Shown piece by piece: positions 48,890-59,228 of a stretch of DNA of 64,000 bases (its first letter is position 1; each line of letters opens with the position of its first letter). The translations under genes and the position numbers were made by a program. A model generated the notes under the pieces. That model was not told the origin of the DNA and made no database searches. It saw only the letters and a program-made list of their open reading frames with translations. Location of the stretch: assembly GCA_022578605.1 (NCBI GenBank), contig MU394077.1, positions 310,001 to 374,000 of the forward strand, written 5' to 3'. The DNA is from Camillea tinctor (Eukaryota; Ascomycota; Sordariomycetes; Xylariales; Xylariaceae).

Positions 48890-50747
48890 TTATGAAAAAT
48901 GGATGTTCTCCGCGTTGAAGGCAGCAAGCAACCGAAGAAAGTCGTTCTCATCGCACTTCCCGCTTCTGCAATCCGCAAGCTCCGTCACATCCTCAAGAAC
49001 CTTTCGTACCTTTTCCTTCACCAATAGCGCGACTCGTGTCTTGCTCTTCTTGCTCTTCGTCTTGGGCACCTGGCTACCAGCCGCCTTCAGCTCCTGGAAA
49101 AATGAGGGCGTATCGTCGGCAGCGCCATCGACATCCATAATACCACCCCATTCGTCTTCATCGCCTGCGCTTGGCGCCACGTTCTCGTCGACCTCCATGT
49201 CATCGGCATCGTCGTCTCCCTCCTCCGCGATGCTGTCGTCCACCAGGATATCGTTTTGCGCGCAGAACAGGCGGTAGTTCTTCTCTATAAGCGACAACAC
49301 CTCCTTATTTCCAAGGAATGAAGCCCGCAGAGTCTTGTTCCTTCGATTGAAACAGATGCGTAACATCCCATCCCATTCTTCAAAAGCGATGTTCGGTCTC
49401 TCTTTCCCAATCTTTGGCTCTATGCGCACGACGCTGGAATCAACTTGGGGCGGGGGCCGGAAATTTGCTCGTCCAACTTTCTGTACAGATTCAAGTCAGC
49501 TGCTGCTCGATTATTGAACATCGATATCTTCCTCCAGCTGAGAAATAGCGTACCAAGACATGTGATATCTCTATACTATGAATTAGCAAGCCATAAATAA
49601 ACAAGTTCGGTATTGATATTAACTTACTCGCCCAGAATTGCGCATTTACGGATAAACGACAATAGAGAGAATCACCCGGACGGGCAGTTCTATGAAACGT
49701 TAGCACAAATCCTATAATATATAGCCAACAGTTGTAAGTCCTCTCCATTCTCAATACAGAGAAGGAGGTGATGACCATAGGTTAGGGATATGAAATGGGT
49801 ACAGTCACATACTATAAAGGTATTAGCACTACTACTACTACGAAAGAATCAGGGATATAAATTCACGATATAGACTATACATACCAGTCGCATAGCAAAT
49901 TCTCTTTGGAACATGAGTACGCAAGTTCGGGGTGGATTAGGCATGCTCAGCAGCTTGAACGTAAGAGGCGAGGAAATCTAGCCACGATCTGTTAGTTATC
50001 ATGGGAGAACACATCATACGGCTTGTGCAACATACTTGGTACGGAGTGTTTGATATACAAACCTAGTAGTATTAAGTTAGCAAAGTACGTCGTAAGTAGT
50101 AGAAAGGGGGTTAGGCTTTAGAAGTGCATACGTCGAATTTGGGCAAAGTAGTTTTGATAACATCACCCAGAATCATCTCTAACCGTTTCTGCTGCGGCGT
50201 TCCCTGGACTCTCTTGGTCGTCTCGGCGGCCATTCGCGGATCCATTTCCACGGCCTATTCACACAATAGGTATTAGTTAAGGGGTTTGGGCGAGAGGCTC
50301 GAGAAATGTGCTTACAATGACATTTCTTGCTTTCTCCACTAGAAAATCTCATATTAGTCGTTCATCCTCTTAAAAAAAAAGCGAGATAGAGAAAACTAAC
50401 ATATTTTTACGGTCAAGTTACCAGTACCCGGACCAACCTTTTCTGCTAGTTAGCAAGTAATTTTTCATTCTGGCAGCTCATACTCTCCATACCTCAAGCA
50501 CTGTGTCTGTCGGCTTCAAGTTGGCTTTCTCAACAATTGCTTCCGCTATCCCGGGGTTCTTAAGGATATGTTGACTAGAAAAAATTATGAGTTTAGTCAT
50601 GCGCATATGAAATTCTAGAGCTCAAAATTTGAATTACCCAAAGTCTTTGTTGAACTTGAAGACGTTATTAGCTGCTGGGTGCTTAGATGGCCGTTCATAC
50701 GGGCCTGAGCCTGCAGCCCCACGTTTCGATGTCTTTGCCTTGCCCAT
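48890..50747 (-). CDS. dim1: Dim1, 18S rRNA adenine dimethyltransferase
   Basis: Ten exons on the minus strand: 50747-50638, 50574-50493, 50437-50401, 50338-50316, 50254-50132, 50062-50036, 49977-49885, 49689-49628, 49570-49554 and 49480-48890 (about 387 residues). Three exons have only 23, 27 and 17 nt. They are supported because their joined codons give unbroken KsgA/Dim1 sequence: V-G-P-G-T-G-N-L-T (SAM motif I), V-E-M-D-P-R, the catalytic N-T-P-Y, and [13 protein letters not shown]. Dim1 dimethylates two adjacent adenosines near the 3' end of 18S rRNA and is needed for 40S maturation. The C-terminal part has an acidic D-D-D-A-D-D-M-E-V insert, longer than in bacterial KsgA. The junction between exons 7 and 8 is one base out of frame with canonical sites (see findings), so that border is unsettled. 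Confidence 0.88.
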
Positions 50748-51258
50748 GATTTATCTACAACGTAAGTAGATTTTGGTACAGAGTAAATTTATATGAAGTA
50801 TATGAATAAAGAGAGAATGGGTTTAAGGTAAAAAGAAAAAGAACATAAAAAAAAAGTGTCGTGTAAGTTGTCGCAGATGGTTTTAGTGGAGTAGAGAGAG
50901 TATTTAAGCAGGAGAGAATGCAGATGAATCTTTAGATATCGGATATCTAATTATCTAATCGCAACTTTTTTTTTGATGGTGTGGCTTGTTATCGTTATCG
51001 GGACAGGAGGCTCCATATTTAATTCTTATACTGGGTCAGCAGTTCCAGAGCTCTCAACGTCACTCGCATACAATTAAACCTACAGAATCCAGACAAAAAC
51101 AATTCCCCTTCAATCCCCCCGTCTCTCCATCTTCTGTTTCCATCTACACAAGCGCCCTCTGTCGCGCTGGCGCTCTTATTCCCGCATCCAATTAAACCAA
51201 TTAAATACCAACAGAATCAAATAAAACTAGTGTTACTTCATCCCAACCAACCTACACC
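50748..51258. promoter_or_regulatory. shared divergent promoter of dim1 and prp1
   Basis: 511 bp separate the start codons of dim1 (minus) and prp1 (plus). The stretch includes a GATATC/TATCTAATTATC segment at about 50936-50960 and AT-rich sequence. No transcription-factor site can be assigned with confidence. Confidence 0.55.
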
Positions 51259-54163
51259 ATGACAGGCCGACGCGACTTCTTGTCCCAGCCGGCGCCAGAA
51301 AATTATGTCGCCGGCTTGGGTCGTGGTGCTACAGGCTTCACTACGAGATCGGATCTAGGTCCTGCGCGCGAAGGTCCCTCCGAAGACCAGATAAAGGAAG
51401 CCCTTGCGAAGCGGGCTGCCCAGCTAGGCTTTAGCGATGCCGTTGGGGGCAAGAAAGACGATGACGATAATGACAACGATGAACGGTACCAGGATCCCGA
51501 CAACGAAGTCGGTCTTTTCGCCGGAGGTGTATACGACAAGGACGACGACGAGGCAGATCGCATCTACCGGGATATAGATGAGAAGATGGACAAGAGACGC
51601 AGAGCTAGAAGGTTAGTTTCCACCGTTCCCCATCTCTCCCCTGCCCCCCATCTCCCCAGCTAGTTCACAGTTCATCCCAAAGCTAGTTGAACAGAATACC
51701 GACGATTTTCTTTACACGAATAGGGAAGCTCGCGAACAAGCCGAACGGGAAGAGTACGAGCGCAAGAATCCGAAAATCCAACAGCAATTTGCCGACTTAA
51801 AACGAGGACTGGAAAGCGTCACGGAAGAAGAGTGGGCTGCATTGCCTGAGGTAGGAGATTTGACAGGGAAAAACAGGCGGACCAAACAGGCGCGACAGCA
51901 GCGATTCTACGCCGTTCCTGACAGTGTACTCGCCGCAGCCGGCAGTGCGGGTGAACTAGGGACTACAGTTGCTGACGATGGCGGCGCTTCATCTGGAGGA
52001 GGTTCGAGCAACCAAGACGGGACTGTGACGAATTTTGCCAAGATTGGTCAAGCCAGAGATAAAGTTCTGCAGGTCAGGCTTGACCAAGCATCCCAAAATG
52101 GAACGAGCACGAATTCGGGGAGTGCGACAAGTGTCGATCCCAAGGGTTATCTAACAAATCTGGCAAAATCCCAACTCCCCGAGAGCGCGGCCCAAGTAGG
52201 TGATATCAACAGAGTTAGGGAGCTCCTGGAATCGGTCATTAAAACAAATCCCAACAATGGGCCCGGTTGGATAGCCGCAGCTCGTCTGGAGGAACTGGCA
52301 GGCAAGATAGTCGCCGCGCGGAACGTCATAGGACGTGGGTGCGAGCATTGTCCCAAGAGCGAGGATGTGTGGCTCGAGAATATTCGCCTTCACGACCGAC
52401 GAAACGCTAAAATTATCGCTGCCAAGGCTATCCAGAAGAACAACCGCTCAGTCCGCCTGTGGGTTGAGGCCATGAAGCTAGAAGAAGACTCTAGATCCAA
52501 GAAGCGGGTCATCCGTCATGCATTAGATCACATTCCCGAGTCGGAAGCCCTTTGGAAAGAAGCTGTGAATCTCGAGGAAGACCCCGAGGATGCGAGATTA
52601 CTCCTTGCGAAGGCTACCGAGCTTATCCCTTTATCTGTTGATCTGTGGCTAGCATTGGCCCGTCTAGAGAGTCCAGAGAATGCTCAAAAGGTGCTCAACA
52701 AAGCTCGCAAGCACTGCCCAACATCCCACGAAATTTGGATAGCAGCTGCGAGACTTCAGGAGCAGCTTGGCCAAGGAGAGAAGGTTAACGTGATGAAACG
52801 TGCTGCCCAAGTGTTGGTGAAAGAGTCGGCCATGCCGAAGCGGGAGGAATGGATCACCGAGGCAGAAAAATGCGAAACAGAAGGCGCCATAATCACCTGC
52901 GGCTCTATCATTCGCGAAACGCTTGGGTATGGCCTCGATGAGGACGATGATCGGAAAGACACCTGGCTGGACGATGCTCGCGGATGCATCAATCGGGGCA
53001 TGTACGAGACCGCACGAGCTATCTATGCTTACACGCTTCGAGTGTTCCCGACAAGCAAAACGATATGGTTGGCGGCAGCAGATCTCGAGCGCAACCACGG
53101 CTCCAAGGAGGATCTATGGCAAGTCCTTGAGAAGGCGGTCAACGCTGTCCCCCGCAGCGAAGTTCTGTGGATGATGCTCGCGAAAGAAAAGTGGCAGGCC
53201 GGAGAGATCGATAACGCCCGTCGGGTTCTGGCGAGAGCTTTCCAACAGAACCCGAACAACGAAGACATTTGGCTGGCGGCTGTCAAGCTTGAGGCTGAGA
53301 ACGATCAGATTGAGCAAGCACGTGGGCTTCTCAAGACGGCCCGTCAGGAGGCACCGACCGACCGTGTGTGGATGAAGAGTGTTGCCTTCGAGCGTCAACT
53401 AAACGACCTTGATGCAGCTCTTGATCTTGTCCAGCAAGCTCTAAACCTCTTCCCGGCTTATGCCAAATTATGGATGATAAAGGGCCAGATCTACGAAGAC
53501 CTCGGCAAGATGCTGCAGGCTCGCGAAGCATACGCCACCGGTGTCAAGGCCGTCCCGGGCTCCGTGCCCCTATGGCTCCTATACTCCCGCCTAGAGGAGA
53601 AACTGGGCCAGATACCGAAAGCCCGATCGGTGCTCGACCGCGCGCGGTTCGCCGTGCCCAAGTCGGCCGAGCTCTGGTGCGAGTCGATCCGGCTGGAGCG
53701 GCGGGCGCAGAACACGAAGCAAGCCGAGTCCCTCATGGAGCGCGCGCTGCGCGACGTGCCCAAGCCGGAGCAAGGCATCCTCTGGAGCGAGAAGATCTGG
53801 CACCTCACGGCGCGCCCGCAGCGCAAGCCCCGCGCCCTCGAGGCCATCAAGGAGGTGGACAACGACCCCACCCTCCTGGTCGCGGTCGCGCGCATCTTCT
53901 GGGGCGAGCGCAGACTGGAGAAAGCGCAGAACTGGTTCGAGAAGGCGCTCGTGCGCGACGCGGACCTCGGCGATAGCTGGGCCTGGTACTATAAGTTCCT
54001 CGTCGAGCATGGCACCGACGAGAAGCGCGCCGAGGTCGTGGGCAAGTGTGTGGGGGTCGAGCCGCGACATGGGGAGGTCTGGCAGAGCGTCGCGAAGAAC
54101 CCGCGGAATGCGGGGAAGGGCATCGAGGAGGTGCTTAAGCTGGTTGCTGCGGAGCTGCAGTAG
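51259..54163 (+). CDS. prp1: Prp1/Prp6, U4/U6.U5 tri-snRNP splicing factor
   Basis: Exons 51259-51611 and 51724-54163, 930 residues. The intron (GTTAGT...AATAG, 112 nt) restores an Arg codon inside R-R-A-R-R-E-A-R-E. The N-terminus is the PRP1_N domain (Y-V-A-G-L-G-R-G-A-T-G-F-T-T-R-S-D-L-G-P-A ... D-P-D-N-E-V-G-L-F). From about residue 250 onward the protein is a long array of HAT/TPR repeats with the pattern W-x-x-x-A-x-L-E ... A-R-x-V-x-x-R-A. This matches Prp6 of yeast, Prp1 of fission yeast and human PRPF6, the scaffold that bridges U5 and U4/U6 in the tri-snRNP. Length fits the family. The last ~650 bp are clearly richer in G+C than the first part of the gene. Confidence 0.95.
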
Positions 54164-56345
54164 GAGGATGAGGGGGGAAGATAGTAAGGGGCTTGGGGGA
54201 ATGGGTTATCTTTGATGGGGTTTTGCTCCTGTTGTTGGAATCTAGGGACAAACGGGCTGAGGGAAACTTGACTACCCAAATAGTGTGTGTGGTGGGTGTA
54301 GGTTATAACCTAGAGAGTTTACGGGTCGGGCTTGTGATATACCTTGCTAGATGAGATGACTGTCTATCTAGTTGTCGTAGATCTAATCATACATACCGCA
54401 CTTCGAATCCTGCCTCAGCTGAGTTGTCTTCTTCGTTATAGGGTCTCGTTGTGTTCTATCGTATAGGGGATGGTGGTGCAACTTGGGAATGTGATTCAGA
54501 GGTGGTCATGCCGGCTAGGTTAGGTTAGGTCAGTATGGGGCCCGGATAGGTAGGCAGGTAAGTGATGGGGGATTCAGCAGCCCCGTCGGTAAGTCTGACA
54601 GGACGGGACGGACCGCAGTCCTGGGAGGAGAGGGAGGGCAGCCCATCTCTGGCGCTCCTGTTAAAAAGATCCTGTTTACTTTCAGCCTCCTGGATAGACC
54701 GGGTCGGACGGATCCGATGATTGTTCGGATTTCTTCTTCTTCTTCTTTCTTCCTTCGCCCTATCTATCTTACCTTGGCTCCTTCAATCCGGTCTACATTA
54801 TTCACCCAACCTCCATATAGCGTATCAGGTACATACCAATGCCTCCTACCTAAAATCCCATCCTTACCCAAGAAGCACTTCAAATAGATCCTTCCCTCTC
54901 GTCTTAGAAATTCCCATCTCTCCCCTCTTCTTCGTCTATGCTGGTTCGTTGCCAATCTATAGAATGCGAAGGGGGAAAGTATGTTAGTATTAAGGAGGGG
55001 AAGGCTAGGAAGGATAGCACATAATAACAGAAAACCCCTCCTTTCCCCCCTTTTTTCCTTTGCAAGGGAAACCCTCTTGACTAGGACCTCTGGATATTAT
55101 ACGTCCAGCACGTTGCTTTTTCTGTTTCATCAATAAATACCTAGAACAAGAATAAGAACAAGATGGTAGGCAACTATGCATTCTCAAATGAACCGTCATA
55201 TCAGTCTACTCGCACATCGTCAATGTAGGGACCCTTAGCACCATGGTCGTCATTTTACTTGAATTGTAGTACTTATTTAAGTAAATAAATTATAGGCACT
55301 ATTGCTAGGTCTACAGAGTGTTGGACTATTACACTAGTTATCACTATGTATCTAAAATAAGTTATATAGGCCTTTAGAAGAGTTTTTCGAGCTTTCTATT
55401 TACTTTATGCCTTTTTTTCTTCTGCCTAACACTACTACCACATTACGGTGACGGACCACATTAGTCTTTTATCTTTATTTTTCTCTCTGTCTGTCTTTCC
55501 TCTGCCCCTCCAACGACTCCGATTAAATTAGTTGTTAAGGGGTAAGGTGTGAAGAAACCATGGGGACTGGAACCGTCTGTTTCTTTTTTTTTCAACACAT
55601 GGGGAAAAGACAGGAGCGGAACATTCCGACTACAAATACAGCAAAAGGGAAAAGCAGGAAAGCTAGAGGCGAGAAGAAAGGACTGGTGTTGAAAAACGTC
55701 TTATGTATCTCTGTTTGGGGGGTATCTGGATCTGAAAAGAAAAGAAAAAGAAAAAAACAGGAAAAGAAATGACAGGGTTGTTGCCACACTCCTTCTAGAA
55801 AAAGAATTGATATTCACGTGGAAGAAAACGCCTCCTCTCTCCGTCAACTTTCATGTTGCCTTGATGCTTCCCTTATCCCCTTTTCAACCCAAGCTCGACT
55901 CCCCTAGAAGTTAATAAGAGTAGAAGTAAATAAAGAAAAGGCACCGAGGAACTTTTCCCCTCCCAAATATGTTCCTCTCCCTCAAGGGCAATGCTGTTTT
56001 TGTATGTATCCATCCTATGCAATTGTTCTGTTGGCCGGGCTAGCTTCTTCGCACCGCCATAAAAGAAAGAAAAACAAGACATTCTCCTGTGTTTTGTGAC
56101 ATTGGACACTTCGAAATATGGATGAGAAATAAACGTTGATGAAAGGCAAATAAATATGGCTGTGTGGTTTATGACCTGTAACCTAAAGCTCTCCCCGCTC
56201 TTCTTTGTCCTGGTGGGAAGGAAAGGTTGAATCCAACGCCAGGGGCTCCCATAATGCCATGCTATGCTCGCTCAATATACAGAATCACACTAGGCACAAA
56301 TGAAAAATGGGGGAAAGGGCTATGTCGTTGCCCGTATTGTCGTTA
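54164..56345. other. intergenic gap between converging genes, no gene recognised
   Basis: Presumed 3' UTRs of prp1 (plus) and vac7 (minus). A GGTTAGGTTAGG step lies at about 54517-54530. Frames of 60-90 codons lie in simple-sequence contexts and are not supported. Confidence 0.5.
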
Positions 56346-59228
56346 TCAATAAATCCCGACGTCAGTCCCGTTTGGTCGAAGGGACGGGTCGTTTGCTGAG
56401 TTCGGCTTCACGAGTGTCTTTCCTGAAATGGCGACGCTTCTAACTTTCTGACTTAAAGGAAGGGTATACTTTAATACACCCTTGACAATCAATGTGAAGT
56501 CGTCGGATATGATGCGCTCCCATCGCTCGGTGCCGCTATCGGTGCCGTTTCCGGGCTTAGTCAGACGCAGTGAGCCGGTCGAAGTCGAGAGGCCTGACTG
56601 GAAAAACGAGCCTTCGTAACTCAGCGGGCTGTCGAAAGTAAGAACGTTGCCGAGGCGCATGTTCGGGGCAGTATCGTCGGGAGGTGGGTCCTCAAGATCC
56701 GGCGGGTCGTCCTTAGGATCATCCAAGGTGCCAAACTCATCTCCATGAGGATGCCGCCACCATTCTGAATCAGTGCCCGCATGTGGAGACTTGGCGAAGA
56801 TCTCGAGATCCGCCGAATCGATCATCACCACAACCACATTCGGATTGTGCGCCTTGACCGTAATATCCATCATGAGTTCTTGCTCGCTAGCAAGAACGTT
56901 ACCGATCTTTACCAGCTGAATCTCAGTCAGGGGTTGGGATGTCGCGAACATGAAGCCGATAGCTCCAGAGATGACAAGCATGAGCATGACGGTGAGGACT
57001 AGGCAGCTCGCGAAACGGTTGAGAAAAGAAGGCCTCTGACGGTATGCCTGTGCCTCCAGATTTCTCGACATCGGAGTACGTCTGTTCCTGTTAGATCGCA
57101 GAGACCTCGCGGTACCGGTGTTTAGGAGGGGAGTCCTCTCGTCGTCGGCACCATTAGCTGCCGAATCGTCCAGGTCGTAGCCACCGGGCAATGTCATCTG
57201 TCGTTTGGCACTTATCCAACCTCGACCCGTGTTATATCGAGGGCTGGTGGGGTTGGACGATTGCCTAGAATTGTTACCAGTAAACTTGGGCCTAGATGCG
57301 TTAGGAAATGGCGATTCGTTATCAAATAGGGAAAGGTGGTTATTGTTGTTATTTCTTCCCCACCGATTCGCGTGATGATGGTGACGCCCAGTCCCTCGTG
57401 CCGAGCCAGCATTGCTCCGGCCTGTACCTCTACCATCATCTTCGCCGCCGTGGATACTATCGTTTCCGCTGCTATTATGAGTATTCACGAACTTCATGTT
57501 CTTCTTCAACGGCAGCGTGGGCGCGCCGCTATCCATCATACCATGAATAGAACGCATGCCACTACGATCGATCTGGCTAGCCATCGAGGTCGTGCTAGGA
57601 GTGCGCGAATGGAAGCGGCGGGGGCGGTCGACTACATCTGGCGGGTTCGAGTCGTATACGAAGGTCTCGTCGGAGTCGGAAGAGTTGGCCTCTTCAACCG
57701 CGCTAGCGACCGTGGCCTCGAATATGTCTGCCTTTGAGGATGCTGGACGGGGTCCTCTCGTTAGCAATTTTGTTACATGGGTAGTTAGACTGGGGGGTCT
57801 CGTCTTCGACGATCCTGCCTGTTGCTGCCGTGGATTGAGCATGGCACTGTTACCACACGATATTGGACCGCGCGGGTTTGTTGGCGGGCGATAAGGTGCA
57901 GAGGAGATTGATAGAATAGGGCAACTATGCCACAGTTTTTCGATCATAGGAGGGTTTGGTGGCTCACCATTGCCAGAAGTAACCGTAGTGGTTTTTCTTG
58001 TGTGCTTCTTCTTTTCCTTCCTGGGCTTTATAGTTTCCGAGCTCGGCCTGGTCCTCAAGCTCCCGTTCATGCCCACTCCGGCTGGGTTGGGCACTAACGA
58101 CATCTGCGGGATGCTCTTGACTTCTTCCGTCTCGACCGTCATGTTCCTTGACGAGCTCTCCCCAGACGTTTGGCCCCTGCCGCCGCCAAACTTGAGTGTC
58201 GTGCTCGATTGTCTATTGTGCAGTGGGGGCACCGGAGTAGCTGCGCTGGAACGTCTGGTGTTCGTCGTGGTGCTTCCGCTGTCGCTTCCACTTTCGCTAT
58301 TCGTCGTATTCTGGCTCGATGCGATGGATCTATTCCTAGTACCATCTTGTTTGACGGTCCGGGTGGAGTTCTGGGCCTCGGCAAGCCTCTCAAGGGCAGC
58401 GTCTAAACCCGGCCGCGGGGTGTTGGGCTGGCTGACTTCCTGCACCGTCTCTAAGGTGGACGAACCGTTGCTCGGTCCCCGAGCGGGTGTCCTCATGCCA
58501 GATGATGGATAGGGGTCTTCGACCTCGCTTTCTGACGCGGATTGCGAAACAGGCTCCACGTGGGGCGAGGGGGTGGCACGCTGCACACTTATGAGCGGCG
58601 GCTCAGGATCATTCCGGCGTGCCGCAGACGATACAGCTGGCCTGCCAAGCACAGGCGGGGGAGATTTCAGTCGGGGGGAAACGGGCCACCGGGGCGAGTC
58701 CCTGGAGGACTCGGAGGCGACGGAGAGTTTCTGCGGGACTGGTGCCCGCAAAGGGGCATCGGAAGTCGGGGGTGCAGGCAAGGTAGGTGTCGTGGCGGAA
58801 GATAGTTGGCGCCGGGAGGTTGGTGTTGAGGTTGCTGAGGACGTGTAAGCGGCGGACCGAGTTCGTGGCGGGCTCGGGTCCTGGGTACTGTTCTTGCGCG
58901 ACTTAATAGATGTTATGGATGCACGGCTGGTTCTGCCGGACTTGACGAAGGGGGGTGTCGGGGAGGGTTCTCTAGATTGCGTAGGTGAGGCCACGAAGGA
59001 GGTGGAAGCCGAGGTCCATTTGGAAGGTTGGGTGTCGAGGTTGGCGCTGGAGGGGACAGAAGTATCATTATCGAACGAGTTCAGACTGGAAAGACTGGCA
59101 TCCAGGCCAGCCGAGTTATTTGCCATGTTGATGTTGGGTGACTTGGGGGGTTGAATGTTGTTGGTTGTTCTCGACGGCAGTGAATCGGGTCCGGGGAATT
59201 GGCGCAAGGAATGGGACCACGTCTTCAT
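56346..59228 (-). CDS. vac7: Vac7 homolog, regulator of PI(3,5)P2 synthesis
   Basis: Minus strand, 960 residues if read straight through. A candidate intron 57967-57743 (225 nt; GTGAGC donor, GCTAAC branch motif 22 nt before a CAG acceptor) would give 885 residues and join G-N-A to S-S-K-A-D-I-F-E. The first ~400 residues are Ser/Thr/Pro-rich and disordered. A conserved core (D-S-D-E-T-F-V-Y-D-S-N-P-P-D, then R-R-T-P-M-S-R-N-L-E-A-Q-A-Y) leads to one transmembrane helix (F-A-S-C-L-V-L-T-V-M-L). The conserved lumenal domain follows, with L-x-F-D-S-P-L-x-Y-E-G-S-F-F and a final D-V-G-I-Y. In yeast, Vac7 sits in the vacuole membrane and activates the Fab1 lipid kinase under osmotic stress. An alternative start at 59126 (M-A-N-N-S) is possible and resembles the usual beginning better. 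Confidence 0.88.
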   Translation of the reverse strand: MKTWSHSLRQFPGPDSLPSRTTNNIQPPKSPNINMANNSAGLDASLSSLNSFDNDTSVPSSANLDTQPSKWTSASTSFVASPTQSREPSPTPPFVKSGRTSRASITSIKSRKNSTQDPSPPRTRSAAYTSSATSTPTSRRQLSSATTPTLPAPPTSDAPLRAPVPQKLSVASESSRDSPRWPVSPRLKSPPPVLGRPAVSSAARRNDPEPPLISVQRATPSPHVEPVSQSASESEVEDPYPSSGMRTPARGPSNGSSTLETVQEVSQPNTPRPGLDAALERLAEAQNSTRTVKQDGTRNRSIASSQNTTNSESGSDSGSTTTNTRRSSAATPVPPLHNRQSSTTLKFGGGRGQTSGESSSRNMTVETEEVKSIPQMSLVPNPAGVGMNGSLRTRPSSETIKPRKEKKKHTRKTTTVTSGNGEPPNPPMIEKLWHSCPILSISSAPYRPPTNPRGPISCGNSAMLNPRQQQAGSSKTRPPSLTTHVTKLLTRGPRPASSKADIFEATVASAVEEANSSDSDETFVYDSNPPDVVDRPRRFHSRTPSTTSMASQIDRSGMRSIHGMMDSGAPTLPLKKNMKFVNTHNSSGNDSIHGGEDDGRGTGRSNAGSARGTGRHHHHANRWGRNNNNNHLSLFDNESPFPNASRPKFTGNNSRQSSNPTSPRYNTGRGWISAKRQMTLPGGYDLDDSAANGADDERTPLLNTGTARSLRSNRNRRTPMSRNLEAQAYRQRPSFLNRFASCLVLTVMLMLVISGAIGFMFATSQPLTEIQLVKIGNVLASEQELMMDITVKAHNPNVVVVMIDSADLEIFAKSPHAGTDSEWWRHPHGDEFGTLDDPKDDPPDLEDPPPDDTAPNMRLGNVLTFDSPLSYEGSFFQSGLSTSTGSLRLTKPGNGTDSGTERWERIISDDFTLIVKGVLKYTLPLSQKVRSVAISGKTLVKPNSANDPSLRPNGTDVGIY

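Noticed and set aside
57185..58520. Several plus-strand frames opposite vac7 (up to 180 codons)
   Set aside because: They mirror the Ser/Pro-rich disordered region of vac7 and have no independent support.
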